From: Aureispira sp050633105
Lineage (GTDB): Bacteria; Bacteroidota; Bacteroidia; Chitinophagales; Saprospiraceae
Reading direction: 5' to 3'
Assembly (NCBI GenBank): GCA_050633105.1
Contig: JBOEFW010000002.1
Coordinates: 1 to 64,000, forward strand
Length of the DNA stretch: 64,000 nucleotides
Shown piece by piece: positions 25,043 through 33,147 of this stretch. The translations under genes were made by a program, and so were the position numbers. The notes beneath the pieces were generated by a model that made no database searches, was not told the origin of the DNA, and saw nothing but the letters and a program-made list of their open reading frames with translations. Position 1 is the first letter of the stretch. Every line of letters begins with the position of its first letter.

Positions 25043-25640
25043 CTTGTTCTTGCTCTAATCTGGCTTTTTTAGCCGCATTTTGTACTGATCGCAACAAATC
25101 TAGTACCCCTTGTCCATTGGATAAACAGTACAGAACTGGGGTCTTGTAAGATTGCCCATCTGTTGTTTTACTCCATCGAAAATTGCCTCGTAATGTAATG
25201 GTGCCATCGGCATGGCGCCGTGCTATAAAATCAGGCAATTCTGCAAGAGGATATTTTTGGCCTTTGTGTTGAAACGTACTGTATAAATAAAGATGTTCTT
25301 GATCAAAGGCATAATAGCTTCCTTGATTGCGTTTAGTGAGGGCAATAGCGCCTAGTAAAATAAGTACCGCCAAGGCGTCCACCAATAGGACTATAATCAA
25401 GAGTATTACCCACCAAAATGTAGGGAGAGAGACCGTAAAAAGGCTACAAATTGTACCCAATAAAGTAAAAAGGGCTAAACCAGCAAGGATACTTGTTCTC
25501 CACCAATACACCCATTTTAAATTAGGTTGACCTGCCCACAGAATAGCAGCGGGAGAGAGGCCAAGATCTTTGTACAATTGTTCTGCTACCACATCGGATA
25601 AATAAAGGGAGCGGTCAGCGTCATCTAAGGGTGTCAACAT
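25014..25640 (-). CDS. Array member 12: membrane PH-like protein, diverged
   Basis: 208 residues, the last gene of the array. MLTPLDDADRSLYLSDVV carries the LDD motif; ILWAGQPNLKW is the W-x-G-x-P element. Two to three strongly hydrophobic segments follow (ILAGLALFTLLGTICSLF; WWVILLIIVLLVDALAVLIL). The PH-like part starts NQGSYYAFDQEHLYLYS and is longer than in the core members, ending in a charged helix. The 3' end overlaps the convergent permease gene by 29 bases. Confidence 0.85.
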   Translation of the reverse strand: MLTPLDDADRSLYLSDVVAEQLYKDLGLSPAAILWAGQPNLKWVYWWRTSILAGLALFTLLGTICSLFTVSLPTFWWVILLIIVLLVDALAVLILLGAIALTKRNQGSYYAFDQEHLYLYSTFQHKGQKYPLAELPDFIARRHADGTITLRGNFRWSKTTDGQSYKTPVLYCLSNGQGVLDLLRSVQNAAKKARLEQEQATPSWLPRD

Positions 25641-25666
25641 GCGAAAGAGAAAAAAGATTATAAAAA

Positions 25667-26341
25667 CTAATCAAGAGCAGTGGGGGAAACGATATCGTCG
25701 TCCTCAGGTGTCTCTAAAGTAGCATTTTCTTGTTGAATTAAGCCATCTTGCAAAGCGACCAATTGTTTAAAAACAGTAGGGCCATCTTCGATAAATTCTA
25801 ACAAGGGCAACAAAATAACTCCAATTTCTCCTGAGTTATAATCAGGAATGGCTGTTAGGTAAAAAATAGTTCCTGTTTTGTCCCCGTGCGCCTTATATTC
25901 TAATTCTCCCAACTCTAGTAATTCTTGCCATTGATAAGGTTGCTTTTTTTGAGCTGGTAGATAGAGCAGTAGATGCTTGGAAGAAAAGGCATAGCGCGTT
26001 TTAGAGTCATAAATTAGCCGTTGAAAAGCCAAAAAATAACTGGCAATCCAAGGCAAGAAGGCCGCTCCTATAGCGGTAAATATTCGGTGATATTTTTGGG
26101 CAAACTCTCCTTCAACAAAGCCTAAATAGCCATGAAACAATAAAAAACTACTGATAAAAAGGCTGCCAACTACTGCGCCCACGGCCAATAATCCCTTAGA
26201 ATACCAATAAGAACGCCCTCTTTTCATTTGTCCAACCCATACTAACTCTTCTTCCTCTGGTAATAAGGCTAAAAAATCACGTTTTACTTTTTTCTCCCAA
26301 AAGTTCGGTTCAAATCTATAATCGTCTAAAGGTGTTTCCAT
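25667..26341 (-). CDS. Array member 11: membrane PH-like protein, longest
   Basis: 224 residues. METPLDDYRFEPNFW opens with LDD; ELVWVGQMKRG is a variant of the W-x-G-x-P element in which Pro is replaced by Met. Two hydrophobic regions (GLLAVGAVVGSLFISSFLLF; AAFLPWIASYFLAF) precede TRYAFSSKHLLLYLP, the counterpart of the F-Y-G-I-S motif, here with Ala for Gly. The tail is acidic and ends ETPEDDDIVSPTALD. It is 26 bases upstream of member 12. Confidence 0.85.
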   Translation of the reverse strand: METPLDDYRFEPNFWEKKVKRDFLALLPEEEELVWVGQMKRGRSYWYSKGLLAVGAVVGSLFISSFLLFHGYLGFVEGEFAQKYHRIFTAIGAAFLPWIASYFLAFQRLIYDSKTRYAFSSKHLLLYLPAQKKQPYQWQELLELGELEYKAHGDKTGTIFYLTAIPDYNSGEIGVILLPLLEFIEDGPTVFKQLVALQDGLIQQENATLETPEDDDIVSPTALD

Positions 26342-26450
26342 GAATGAAGTGGAGCACTAAGGGTGAAAGAGGACTATAAAGATAAATAATAATTTTAAGG
26401 CGAGCGCTTCTTAATTAGCTTACTTATGGAATGCCATCAAGCTATAAAAA

Positions 26451-27026
26451 TCAAGAAGATCTTTTTGTCCAGATAATCACCTCCTGTTCTAAGGCTAAGA
26501 GTTCTTGTTCTAATCCTTGACTTAAGGGTAAATCTTGTAAGACCACTAAAATAGTAGAATATTGATCTTTAGTCTTACGAAGGATCCAAGTATGGCGGTT
26601 ATTTTGCCTGTACTTTTGCCAATGTCCCTCAGAAGATAAAGGAATGGGGGTTACTTTTTTCCCTTTTTTGATCCATATAGTGTTGTTGGTTAAACCATAA
26701 AACGTGTGTTTGCGCTTCCATTGATTGTGTAGGAAATGTCCAAAGAACAAATAAATTCCGAAGCCTAAAAAAGGCACTATGAAACAATAAATAAACCAAG
26801 GGAGGTCGCTTGTTAGTAAAGAAGGGAGCAAGGGGAGGAACACTAAACAGATCAATAGCCCAAAACAACCAGAGACCCCGTTGCCTTTATTCCAAAGTAT
26901 CCCTTGTACAGGTTGTGCGGACCAACACAAGGTTTGATTGGCAGGCAACACTTGCTGCAAAGTATTGTATGCTGCTTGGTTATGTTGTGGTTCTAAACTG
27001 TAAGCATCGTCTAGGATAGAAGACAT
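26451..27026 (-). CDS. Array member 10: membrane PH-like protein
   Basis: 191 residues. MSSILDDAYSLEPQHNQAAY contains both LDD and Q-H-N-Q; the W motif is LCWSAQP. The membrane pair is CFGLLICLVFLPLLPSLL and FIYCFIVPFLGFGIYLFFG; the PH-like start is KHTFYGLTNNTIWIKKG. The region after it (RHTWILRKTKDQYSTILVVL) is richer in charge than in its neighbours. A 109-base gap, the second largest in the array, separates it from member 11. Confidence 0.87.
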   Translation of the reverse strand: MSSILDDAYSLEPQHNQAAYNTLQQVLPANQTLCWSAQPVQGILWNKGNGVSGCFGLLICLVFLPLLPSLLTSDLPWFIYCFIVPFLGFGIYLFFGHFLHNQWKRKHTFYGLTNNTIWIKKGKKVTPIPLSSEGHWQKYRQNNRHTWILRKTKDQYSTILVVLQDLPLSQGLEQELLALEQEVIIWTKRSS

Positions 27027-27029
27027 AAG

Positions 27030-27560
27030 TTAGCTGTTTTTTGGTTGCAGTTGAGAGATGATTTGGTGCAGCTTCTCAGGAGCATGGATGTTTTGAAAGA
27101 GAAAGGTCTTTTCGTAGACACTTCCTTGAATGGTAGAGTAAGAGAGGCTTGTCTCTTGGGCAGTCAAGCGTGTTAATTGTGAAATAGGATATTGAACGAG
27201 CTGGGCATTAGGTCTTTTAACCCAAATTTCTTTTGCCGTAATGCCATAAAATGTTTGACGACGGCGATACTCTATTGCTGCTATGCTGCTAAAAATAAGA
27301 AGGAACACTCCTATTACTATTGCAGCGGTTAAACCTCTTATTAAAAAGATAAAAAAAATAGCGTTTAGATAAAACAGAATAAATGTAGAGAGAAGACTCT
27401 GGCCATTGTTTAGCTGTTTTTTGATGGTGACCCATATAGAATAAGGCCGTCCCGTCCACAAAAAGGCATCGTCTGACGTAGCCAACTTCATTAAGCCATT
27501 AAAAGCATGCTGGTCTTGTTGGCTGCTGTGATGATAAGGGTTATCTAAAGGTGTTGGCAT
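27030..27560 (-). CDS. Array member 9: membrane PH-like protein
   Basis: 176 residues. MPTPLDNPYHHSSQQDQHAF has LDN instead of LDD; FLWTGRPYS is the consensus W-T-G-R-P. Hydrophobic: STFILFYLNAIFFIFLIRG and AIVIGVFLLIFSSIAAI. PH-like start RQTFYGITAKEIWVKRPN, then YPISQLTRL and FLFQNI. Three bases separate it from member 10, which fits translational coupling. Confidence 0.9.
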   Translation of the reverse strand: MPTPLDNPYHHSSQQDQHAFNGLMKLATSDDAFLWTGRPYSIWVTIKKQLNNGQSLLSTFILFYLNAIFFIFLIRGLTAAIVIGVFLLIFSSIAAIEYRRRQTFYGITAKEIWVKRPNAQLVQYPISQLTRLTAQETSLSYSTIQGSVYEKTFLFQNIHAPEKLHQIISQLQPKNS

Positions 27561-27565
27561 TAGGG

Positions 27566-28126
27566 CTAGTTTTGAGATTTTTTATCTTCCTGATACAATT
27601 GCCAAACCAAGTCAAAGACCCGCTTGGCTTGTGGAATGTTTTGAAAAATGAAGTGGCGTTTAAAAGTGCCATTGGCTTGACTGCTATAACAAATACTGTT
27701 TTGATGAAGGGCTAGAAGTTCTAAAGAAGAAATGTGATATTTGATGAGGCGTTTGTTGGGCTTTCTGACCCATAACTCTTCTTTGGTGATGCCATAGAAT
27801 GTTCGATGGCGTTGATAGGCTTCTGTTATTATTATCAAAAGTAGGATAAGAACAGACAAAACTCCAAGGCCACGGAGTAAAAAGAAGAATCCTTCTAAGG
27901 TATGTTGGCTGATGTAGAATAAGAAGAGCACTACTGCTCCCAAGGTATATACAAGTGCTAGGCGTTGTTTTTTGCTTAGCTTTCTTAAACTAAAATCCAT
28001 CCAGAAATTTTTGGGACGGCCAGTCCACAAGAACCTTTCTTCAGGAGTGCTTAGTGGTTCCAATCGCTCAGAGGCTTTGGGATCGTATTGTTGATTGAGT
28101 TGCGAAAAGTCATCTAATAACTCCAT
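27566..28126 (-). CDS. Array member 8: membrane PH-like protein
   Basis: 186 residues. MELLDDFSQLNQQYDPKA; FLWTGRPKNFW; membrane segments LALVYTLGAVVLFLFYIS and LGVLSVLILLLIIITEA; RTFYGITKEELWVRKPN; KYHISSLELL; HFIFQNIP. It is most like member 9 in the W-T-G-R-P and PH regions, so these two look like a recent duplication. Five-base gap to member 9. Confidence 0.9.
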   Translation of the reverse strand: MELLDDFSQLNQQYDPKASERLEPLSTPEERFLWTGRPKNFWMDFSLRKLSKKQRLALVYTLGAVVLFLFYISQHTLEGFFFLLRGLGVLSVLILLLIIITEAYQRHRTFYGITKEELWVRKPNKRLIKYHISSLELLALHQNSICYSSQANGTFKRHFIFQNIPQAKRVFDLVWQLYQEDKKSQN

Positions 28127-28129
28127 ATT

Positions 28130-28663
28130 TTAATTGGTTTGTTGTTGCTCTTCTTGTAATTGTAATAAGAGTTGATAGACGGGTTGAATATCAGGCACTT
28201 CTTCTAGTAGGATGTGCTTGCTGTAGGATTGGTCATTAATAATAGAATAAGAAAGGGTATTTTTATCAACCGCTAAACGAGTTAAGCTAGAAATATGGTA
28301 TTGTTTTAAGGGCATTTGATATTTTTTTATCCAAATAGAGGAGGCCGAAATACCATAAAAGATACGTTTTCTATCCCGTTCCGCTATTACTAAACCAAGG
28401 ACCCCAAAGCCTATTAAAATAAGAAAAATAACAATTAGATACAGTACAGATAATCTTATAGCTCCTGCTAAAAGTAAACCAATCATTATACAACAAGGAG
28501 CCCCTAACAATGCCCATAGTATGTCTTTCGGATTCTTTTTAGAAATAGGCAAAGCCGTCCAGAGTAATTTTTCTTGAATGGCAGGTAATTCTATGAGGCC
28601 ATTATAAGCGTGTTGATTATGTTGATGCTCTAAGTGGTATAAGTCGTCTAGCAGTTCAGTCAT
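28130..28663 (-). CDS. Array member 7: membrane PH-like protein
   Basis: 177 residues from ATG at 28663; a TTG nine bases earlier also opens the frame but the ATG places LLDD at residues 4-7 as in the neighbours. MTELLDDLYHLEHQHNQHAY; LLWTALPISKK; membrane ILWALLGAPCCIMIGLLLAG and LIVIFLILIGFGVLGLVIA; RIFYGISASSIWIKKY; QYHISSLTRL; LLEEVP. Three-base gap to member 8. Confidence 0.9.
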   Translation of the reverse strand: MTELLDDLYHLEHQHNQHAYNGLIELPAIQEKLLWTALPISKKNPKDILWALLGAPCCIMIGLLLAGAIRLSVLYLIVIFLILIGFGVLGLVIAERDRKRIFYGISASSIWIKKYQMPLKQYHISSLTRLAVDKNTLSYSIINDQSYSKHILLEEVPDIQPVYQLLLQLQEEQQQTN

Positions 28664-28672
28664 TAATAGCAA

Positions 28673-29200
28673 TTATAGCTCTTGTTGTAAATGTAATAGT
28701 AATTTAAGAACGTCATCAGCATCTGGTAGATAGTGAAGAATAACTTGCTGTTTATCCTCCTTGTTATAATAATAAATCTTTCCCTTTTTACTTTCTAACG
28801 ATCCCATTTTATCCAAAGGATAAATTTGCAAGGGCGCATGATGAAGTTTGACCCAAATAGCAGCCTTCGAAATGCCATAATAAGTTTGTTGGTAATTGCG
28901 ATTTCTAATACTCCAAACAAGCGTTGTGATTAAGATAATAAAAACAATGGCAATACAAGTAACTAAAGATAAGACTAAGCCCCAAAGGGAGAACTGTTGT
29001 TCAAAATAAAGGATAAGGGCAGCGACAATAGCCATTGTTAATACACCAAGCACCATAAACCGAAGCGGACTACCTTTAGACGGCGGTTGTGCTGTCCAGA
29101 GCAAAGGATCTTGGATTTCTTGGTAGGCGATCAAAGCGTTGTACGCTACCTGATTATGTTGCTTTTCTAAGGAATATAAATTATCTAAAGGATTGTTCAT
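28673..29200 (-). CDS. Array member 6: membrane PH-like protein
   Basis: 175 residues. MNNPLDNLYSLEKQHNQVAY; LLWTAQPPSKG; membrane FMVLGVLTMAIVAALILYF and WGLVLSLVTCIAIVFIILIT; QQTYYGISKAAIWVKLH; the following beta region is shorter (KGKIYYYNKEDKQQVILHYL). Nine bases to the start of member 7. Confidence 0.9.
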   Translation of the reverse strand: MNNPLDNLYSLEKQHNQVAYNALIAYQEIQDPLLWTAQPPSKGSPLRFMVLGVLTMAIVAALILYFEQQFSLWGLVLSLVTCIAIVFIILITTLVWSIRNRNYQQTYYGISKAAIWVKLHHAPLQIYPLDKMGSLESKKGKIYYYNKEDKQQVILHYLPDADDVLKLLLHLQQEL

Positions 29201-29212
29201 GGACTTTTTAAA

Positions 29213-29734
29213 TTAGGCAAACTGCTCTTTTTGTAGGTGTTGTAACAAAGTCAGTACATGTGCAGGCTGAGGCACTTGCTCCATTATAATTTGTTCCTCA
29301 TAGGTGTTTTCCACAATAGCAGCGGAAATAATACGGCCTTTTTTTTGAGATAAACGATGAAGGTCAGTAAGGGCAAATTGTTGTAAGGGATGGTTGTGAA
29401 TCTTGACCCAAATAGTTGTGGCTGAAATGCCATAAAACGTATACCTCCTCTTCTGTTCTTCTTGCCAAAAATCAATCAAAATAGCTAAAAAAACAATCCC
29501 CGTAAAGAGCGCAAACAAGAGCAGAGGGGTAAATTGTGAGAAGAAGAGCAGCAAAATTGTTAGGAAGAATAAGGGAACGGCAATCAATATACCTAAAACA
29601 TCATTACCTCGCAGTTTCCAAGCAGGCAAGGCTGTCCAAAGTAATTCCTCTTGGATACCCAATGCTGTTAAGCCATTAAAAGCACGTTGGTTCTGTGCAT
29701 CTAAGCTATAAAAATCATCCAGCAGTTCTATCAT
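29213..29734 (-). CDS. Array member 5: membrane PH-like protein
   Basis: 173 residues, the shortest intact member. MIELLDDFYSLDAQNQRAFN; LLWTALPAWK; membrane VLGILIAVPLFFLTILLLFF and LLLFALFTGIVFLAILIDFW; YTFYGISATTIWVKIHN; QFALTDLHRL; IIMEQVPQP. Its start overlaps the end of member 4 by 20 bases in another frame. Confidence 0.9.
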   Translation of the reverse strand: MIELLDDFYSLDAQNQRAFNGLTALGIQEELLWTALPAWKLRGNDVLGILIAVPLFFLTILLLFFSQFTPLLLFALFTGIVFLAILIDFWQEEQKRRYTFYGISATTIWVKIHNHPLQQFALTDLHRLSQKKGRIISAAIVENTYEEQIIMEQVPQPAHVLTLLQHLQKEQFA

Positions 29735-30281
29735 GGGGTGTTGTATTAGGGATTGGTTGCAAAGCTCGTAGGAGCTGAATGACCTTATAAGAATACGGGA
29801 CGTGCTGAAGTAAGATTTGGTAGCTATTATCTTGTGTGAGAAAAGTGATGTTTTGTTGATGTTCTACCAATTGCTTTAAATCCTTAATAAGGTATTGTTG
29901 GAGAGTTGATTGATGTTTATGCACCCAAATACTAGTGGCTGAAACGCCATAAAAAGTGTTCTTTCGCTTTTTTTCATGGAAATGTAAAAACAGCCAGATC
30001 GATGGAATAGAAAAAATAAAAAAAAGGACTTTTAGGAAAAATTGGATCGTAATAGAAGAAGTCAAGAAACCAAGGATTAGTGCAAGGAAGAGTAAGATCA
30101 AGGACCCTAACTCTAATTTATCTCGAGTGCTAAACTTTTGCATAGGTCGCCCTGTCCAAAGTAATTCTTCTTGTATTTCTTCCATAGCTGAAAAATGTTC
30201 CAATGCAATAGGATCATGTTTCTCAGATGGTTTTAGGTGTTCTAGGTCCTCTATAGGTTGTATATTGTCTAATATGTCCAT
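29715..30281 (-). CDS. Array member 4: membrane PH-like protein
   Basis: 188 residues. MDILDNIQPIEDLEHLKPSE has an insertion between LDN and the linker; LLWTGRPMQKF; membrane LGSLILLFLALILGFLTSS and FFLKVLFFIFSIPSIWLFLH; NTFYGVSATSIWVHKHQ; LLQHVPYSY. The C-terminus extends past the usual end (PIPNTTPHDRTAG), which creates the 20-base overlap with member 5. Confidence 0.88.
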   Translation of the reverse strand: MDILDNIQPIEDLEHLKPSEKHDPIALEHFSAMEEIQEELLWTGRPMQKFSTRDKLELGSLILLFLALILGFLTSSITIQFFLKVLFFIFSIPSIWLFLHFHEKKRKNTFYGVSATSIWVHKHQSTLQQYLIKDLKQLVEHQQNITFLTQDNSYQILLQHVPYSYKVIQLLRALQPIPNTTPHDRTAG

Positions 30282-30299
30282 AATGAGTTGTTAAAGAGG

Positions 30300-30875
30300 C
30301 TATTTTTGTTGAGTCTCTTGAATTAATTCATAGACCATAGAAGCGCGAGGGATATTCTGAAGAAGTGCATGCTTGGTATAGATATTATTAATAATGGTAG
30401 AATAGAAAATAGTATCTTGGTTACATTTAAGTTGAGGTAAGCTCGCTATTTTGTAGGATTGCAAGGTACCAATACTACGCTTGACCCAAATACTATCTTT
30501 GCTAACGCCATAAGAGGTTTGGCGGCGATCCCACTCTATCCAAACCAGCAATCCAATCGCTCCTAAAAGTGCAGCAGAAGGAAATAAAAGCAGCACCATT
30601 ACAAAATTAATAGACAACTGTAAAGCGATAACAATCTGACTGAAAATGTAAAGAAGAAAAAAGCTAAGCATCCAAGGGATTTTAGAAAATGTTGTTTCAA
30701 AAATCCTAAGAAAATTACGACTATAATATTCGAAAGAGGCCCTAGGCGATCCAGTTCAAGTAAACCCACCTTTGGGTTGCCGCAGGTTCATTAAGTGACT
30801 ATGTGCCCGCTTTTCATGGTGACCTGTGCTGTAAATATCATCTAATAATTCGAGTGGTTGAAGAGGCTCTTTCAT
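30300..30875 (-). pseudogene. Array member 3: broken by a TGA at the conserved Trp codon
   Basis: The frame from ATG at 30875 gives MKEPLQPLELLDDIYSTGHH, with LLDD in place, then GGFT-stop-TGSPRASF. The stop is TGA at 30756-30758 (codon 40), exactly where the relatives have Trp of W-T-G-R-P, so one G-to-A change of TGG explains it. Beyond it the frame is intact for 151 codons: MLSFFLLYIFSQIV, QTSYGVSKDSIWVKRS, KIASLPQL, LLQNIPRAS. The start overlaps the stop of member 2 as TAATG. Unless read through, only a fragment from an internal start (30671) could be made. Confidence 0.88.
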
Positions 30876-31483
30876 TAGGGCAATAAGTTTTCCTGTTGGG
30901 CTTTGTGTAATAAATCTTCTAGACGTTCAACGTTCGGAATCCATCGAAGATTGATGCCTTTGGCAAAGGTTTGTTGCGTGCCAGGCACTTGATGCATAGG
31001 GAATTTAAACTGTAAATGCCCAAACTTTTTACTTTTGGGTTGTATTTGAGGAGTGAGAACTTTTTTGAGGGGAATTCGTTCTGTGGTTTGGGCATCCATA
31101 ACCAGTAACGCAGTAGAGGTAAGGCCATAGAAACTTGTCTTGCGTTGTTTGGCTTGTGTTAAATATTGTCCAATACTAGTATACCAACCTAATACAAATA
31201 CCAGCAGTAAAACAGGCATCACCATAAGCATGGTTGGCGTAGGCCAATTACCTGCTAAGAAAAAAGGCATAGTATAAAACAATATTGTTAAAGGAGCACT
31301 CATCCAAAGTAGGCCATTAAAAATCATAGGAGGCTCCCAAGCCTGCCAGAATAAACCCTGTTTAGGTTGGCTTGACCACAATAACTCTTCTTCCTTCTCT
31401 AGGAGTGGGGCTAGATTAATTTTGGCAGATTGGGCATTAATCTCCTGCATTTCATAAAAATCATCTAAAATTAAATCACTCAT
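30875..31483 (-). CDS. Array member 2: membrane PH-like protein, diverged
   Basis: 202 residues. MSDLILDDFYEMQEINAQSA; ELLWSSQPKQG, with S-S in place of T-G; three hydrophobic stretches (IFNGLLWMSAPLTILFYTM; PTPTMLMVMPVLLLVFVLGW); KTSFYGLTSTALLVMDAQ. The beta part (FGHLQFKFPMHQVPGTQQ) is closer to member 1 than to the central copies. TAATG overlap with member 3 implies coupled translation. Confidence 0.87.
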   Translation of the reverse strand: MSDLILDDFYEMQEINAQSAKINLAPLLEKEEELLWSSQPKQGLFWQAWEPPMIFNGLLWMSAPLTILFYTMPFFLAGNWPTPTMLMVMPVLLLVFVLGWYTSIGQYLTQAKQRKTSFYGLTSTALLVMDAQTTERIPLKKVLTPQIQPKSKKFGHLQFKFPMHQVPGTQQTFAKGINLRWIPNVERLEDLLHKAQQENLLP

Positions 31484-31614
31484 GTAGATAGGTGTTTCAG
31501 AGTAAAATGACCTAAATTGTATTTTTTGAAGGTCTAATTAGGGTAAGTTTTATGGAGATGGGATGAAATATCATCCATAATCAGGTAGATGGATTTCTCC
31601 CTACAAATAAGCTC

Positions 31615-32223
31615 CTAGGGACGACTAAGGTCTATAGATTTGTTGCGGACTGCTTTTTTGTAATTGCGAATAATACGATAGGCTGCTCCTACATTTTCAA
31701 TAGCATCGATGGTATTCCCCATTGCAGGTACCATCGGGAATTGTTTCTTTTTAGTGTTATAGTTCAGCTGAAAGCTTAAGGAACCTCGCCCATTTTTTCC
31801 TTCTTGCACCTCCAAGTTGTTTAAATCCGTGAAGGGAATTGTTTCTGCTATTTTAGGCCGTTTGATAATTAGCGCATCTTTGGTGAGGCCGTAAAAGGTT
31901 CGAGAACGGTACCACTTATCATGAAAGAACCGACCAAAAATCATATACAGGCCAATAATAACAAAGGGAATGCCTGCTAACTGGAACAACAACGCTGCAT
32001 CCGTAGCAACGGCCACTGTTTCCCAACCAAAGGAAATCCCTCCCCATACCAAACTAAAAGGAATAAGTGCCCAATCGGCTTTGCGGAGACGAAAACCCCG
32101 TATAGGGCGCCCAGTCCAAATCAAACTTTGGCCATTATTACTGTATTCTTTTAACGCTTCAAAAGCCGTATCATCTTGATGCCCATCTAAGGCAGAAAAA
32201 TCATCGAGTAAATTATTAGGCAT
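31615..32223 (-). CDS. Array member 1: membrane PH-like protein, promoter-proximal
   Basis: 202 residues from ATG at 32223; an upstream in-frame start at 32262 would add 13 hydrophobic residues and push the LLDD motif away from the N-terminus, so it is rejected. MPNNLLDDFSALDGHQ; LIWTGRPIRGF; membrane WALIPFSLVWGGISFGW and LLFQLAGIPFVIIGLYMIF; RTFYGLTKDALIIKRPK; LSFQLNYNTKKKQFPM. A 131-base gap before member 2 could hold a second promoter. Confidence 0.87.
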   Translation of the reverse strand: MPNNLLDDFSALDGHQDDTAFEALKEYSNNGQSLIWTGRPIRGFRLRKADWALIPFSLVWGGISFGWETVAVATDAALLFQLAGIPFVIIGLYMIFGRFFHDKWYRSRTFYGLTKDALIIKRPKIAETIPFTDLNNLEVQEGKNGRGSLSFQLNYNTKKKQFPMVPAMGNTIDAIENVGAAYRIIRNYKKAVRNKSIDLSRP

Positions 32224-32334
32224 GAGTATAGATTTGAAAAGGCTTAAACAAGCAAAAAACATCGCTATAGACGTATCATTGTATAAACTCTAAAAACAAG
32301 CTATTTTGTTCCCAACAGAGAAAATAAATACCCC

Positions 32335-33033
32335 TTAAGGTGCCTGCGCGACCTCCAACAAAGAAAAGAACCGTTCTTGATCGGTATAATCCGCTAATAA
32401 ATGAAACTCTTGGAGCACTCCTGTTTGATAAGCATGATTGTCTCGTTCAATCCCTACAAAAGGAAGCCCCATGTCAGCACAACTGTGTCGATCCCACAAG
32501 CCATCGCCAATATAGACAACCTGTTCAAACGCAGCAACTTGGTAGTACAGTTTAGAACGATCAATAGCAGTTTGCATCACATCTTGGCGCGTAATGGCAT
32601 CACTAGCAGTTGCTAGAGGTCGATCTCCGATAGGAATACCACCACCTTTTAGCTTGATGTGGGCAGGTTCTTCCCAGCAACCTGTTGCAAAAGCAATCCC
32701 CCATTCTTCAGGGAATACCTCAAAAATCTCTTGCGCCCCTTGCAAGGGTTTAAAATAGCTTGGTTGATGGTCTAGGGCTGCTTGTAATTCCTCTATATAA
32801 AAGGCTCTAAAATGGCGTTCCTCCTCAACCGTCGGTGGGCGATTTAGATAACGCTCAAACAATTCTATTAAGATACAACTGTCCGTGAAATGGGTAAACC
32901 AACTTGGAATAAACGCTACAAAGTCGGTACTAATAAATCGCTGCACTGCAGCAATATAAGCGGCATGATCTAAGGGATTAGTATGGGTGAGTGTCCCATC
33001 AATATCAAAAACAGCCAATTTACGAACAGCCAT
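32335..33033 (-). CDS. HAD-superfamily hydrolase (phosphatase-like)
   Basis: 232 residues. HAD motif I is KLAVFDIDGTLTHTNPLDHA (nucleophile Asp and acid Asp both present), motif II is probably FATGCWE, and motif IV is VVYIGDGLWDRHSC. A helical cap lies between motifs I and II. Most such proteins are small-molecule phosphatases of the phosphoglycolate or beta-phosphoglucomutase type; the substrate cannot be read here. It sits 114 bases after the YfcC-type carrier gene on the same strand and may be co-transcribed with it. Confidence 0.88.
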   Translation of the reverse strand: MAVRKLAVFDIDGTLTHTNPLDHAAYIAAVQRFISTDFVAFIPSWFTHFTDSCILIELFERYLNRPPTVEEERHFRAFYIEELQAALDHQPSYFKPLQGAQEIFEVFPEEWGIAFATGCWEEPAHIKLKGGGIPIGDRPLATASDAITRQDVMQTAIDRSKLYYQVAAFEQVVYIGDGLWDRHSCADMGLPFVGIERDNHAYQTGVLQEFHLLADYTDQERFFSLLEVAQAP

Positions 33034-33147
33034 AGAGAAGATTTTTTTAAGAATATAGTGCTTTAGAAAACGATGAAGTTCTTGAAAAAGAGCTTTCGTA
33101 GAACGCTATATCCTGCTTGTTGTTTCAACAATTTTCATGGATGAATT

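Larger units (their letters stand above)
25014..32223 (-). repeat. Tandem array of twelve paralogous membrane-PH-like genes
   Basis: Twelve minus-strand genes in a row (one broken) encode 173-224-residue proteins with one plan: N-terminal LDD or LDN within the first 8-9 residues, a linker often containing Q-H-N-Q-x-A-Y-N, a W-(T/S)-(G/A)-x-P motif near residue 40, two or more hydrophobic segments, then R-x-T-F-Y-G-(I/L)-(S/T)-x-x-x-I-W-V-K and a beta-rich tail. The last part resembles bacterial PH domains (bPH/DUF304 class). Gaps between the central genes are -20 to +18 bases, implying one transcript. Members at both ends are most diverged. The family assignment is by eye. Confidence 0.9.

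Noticed and set aside
30756..30758. TGA read as Trp or selenocysteine
   Set aside because: All other genes use TGG for Trp and TGA as stop (for example the stops at 44066, 26451 and 29715), and no SECIS-like hairpin follows; a nonsense mutation or sequencing error is simpler.
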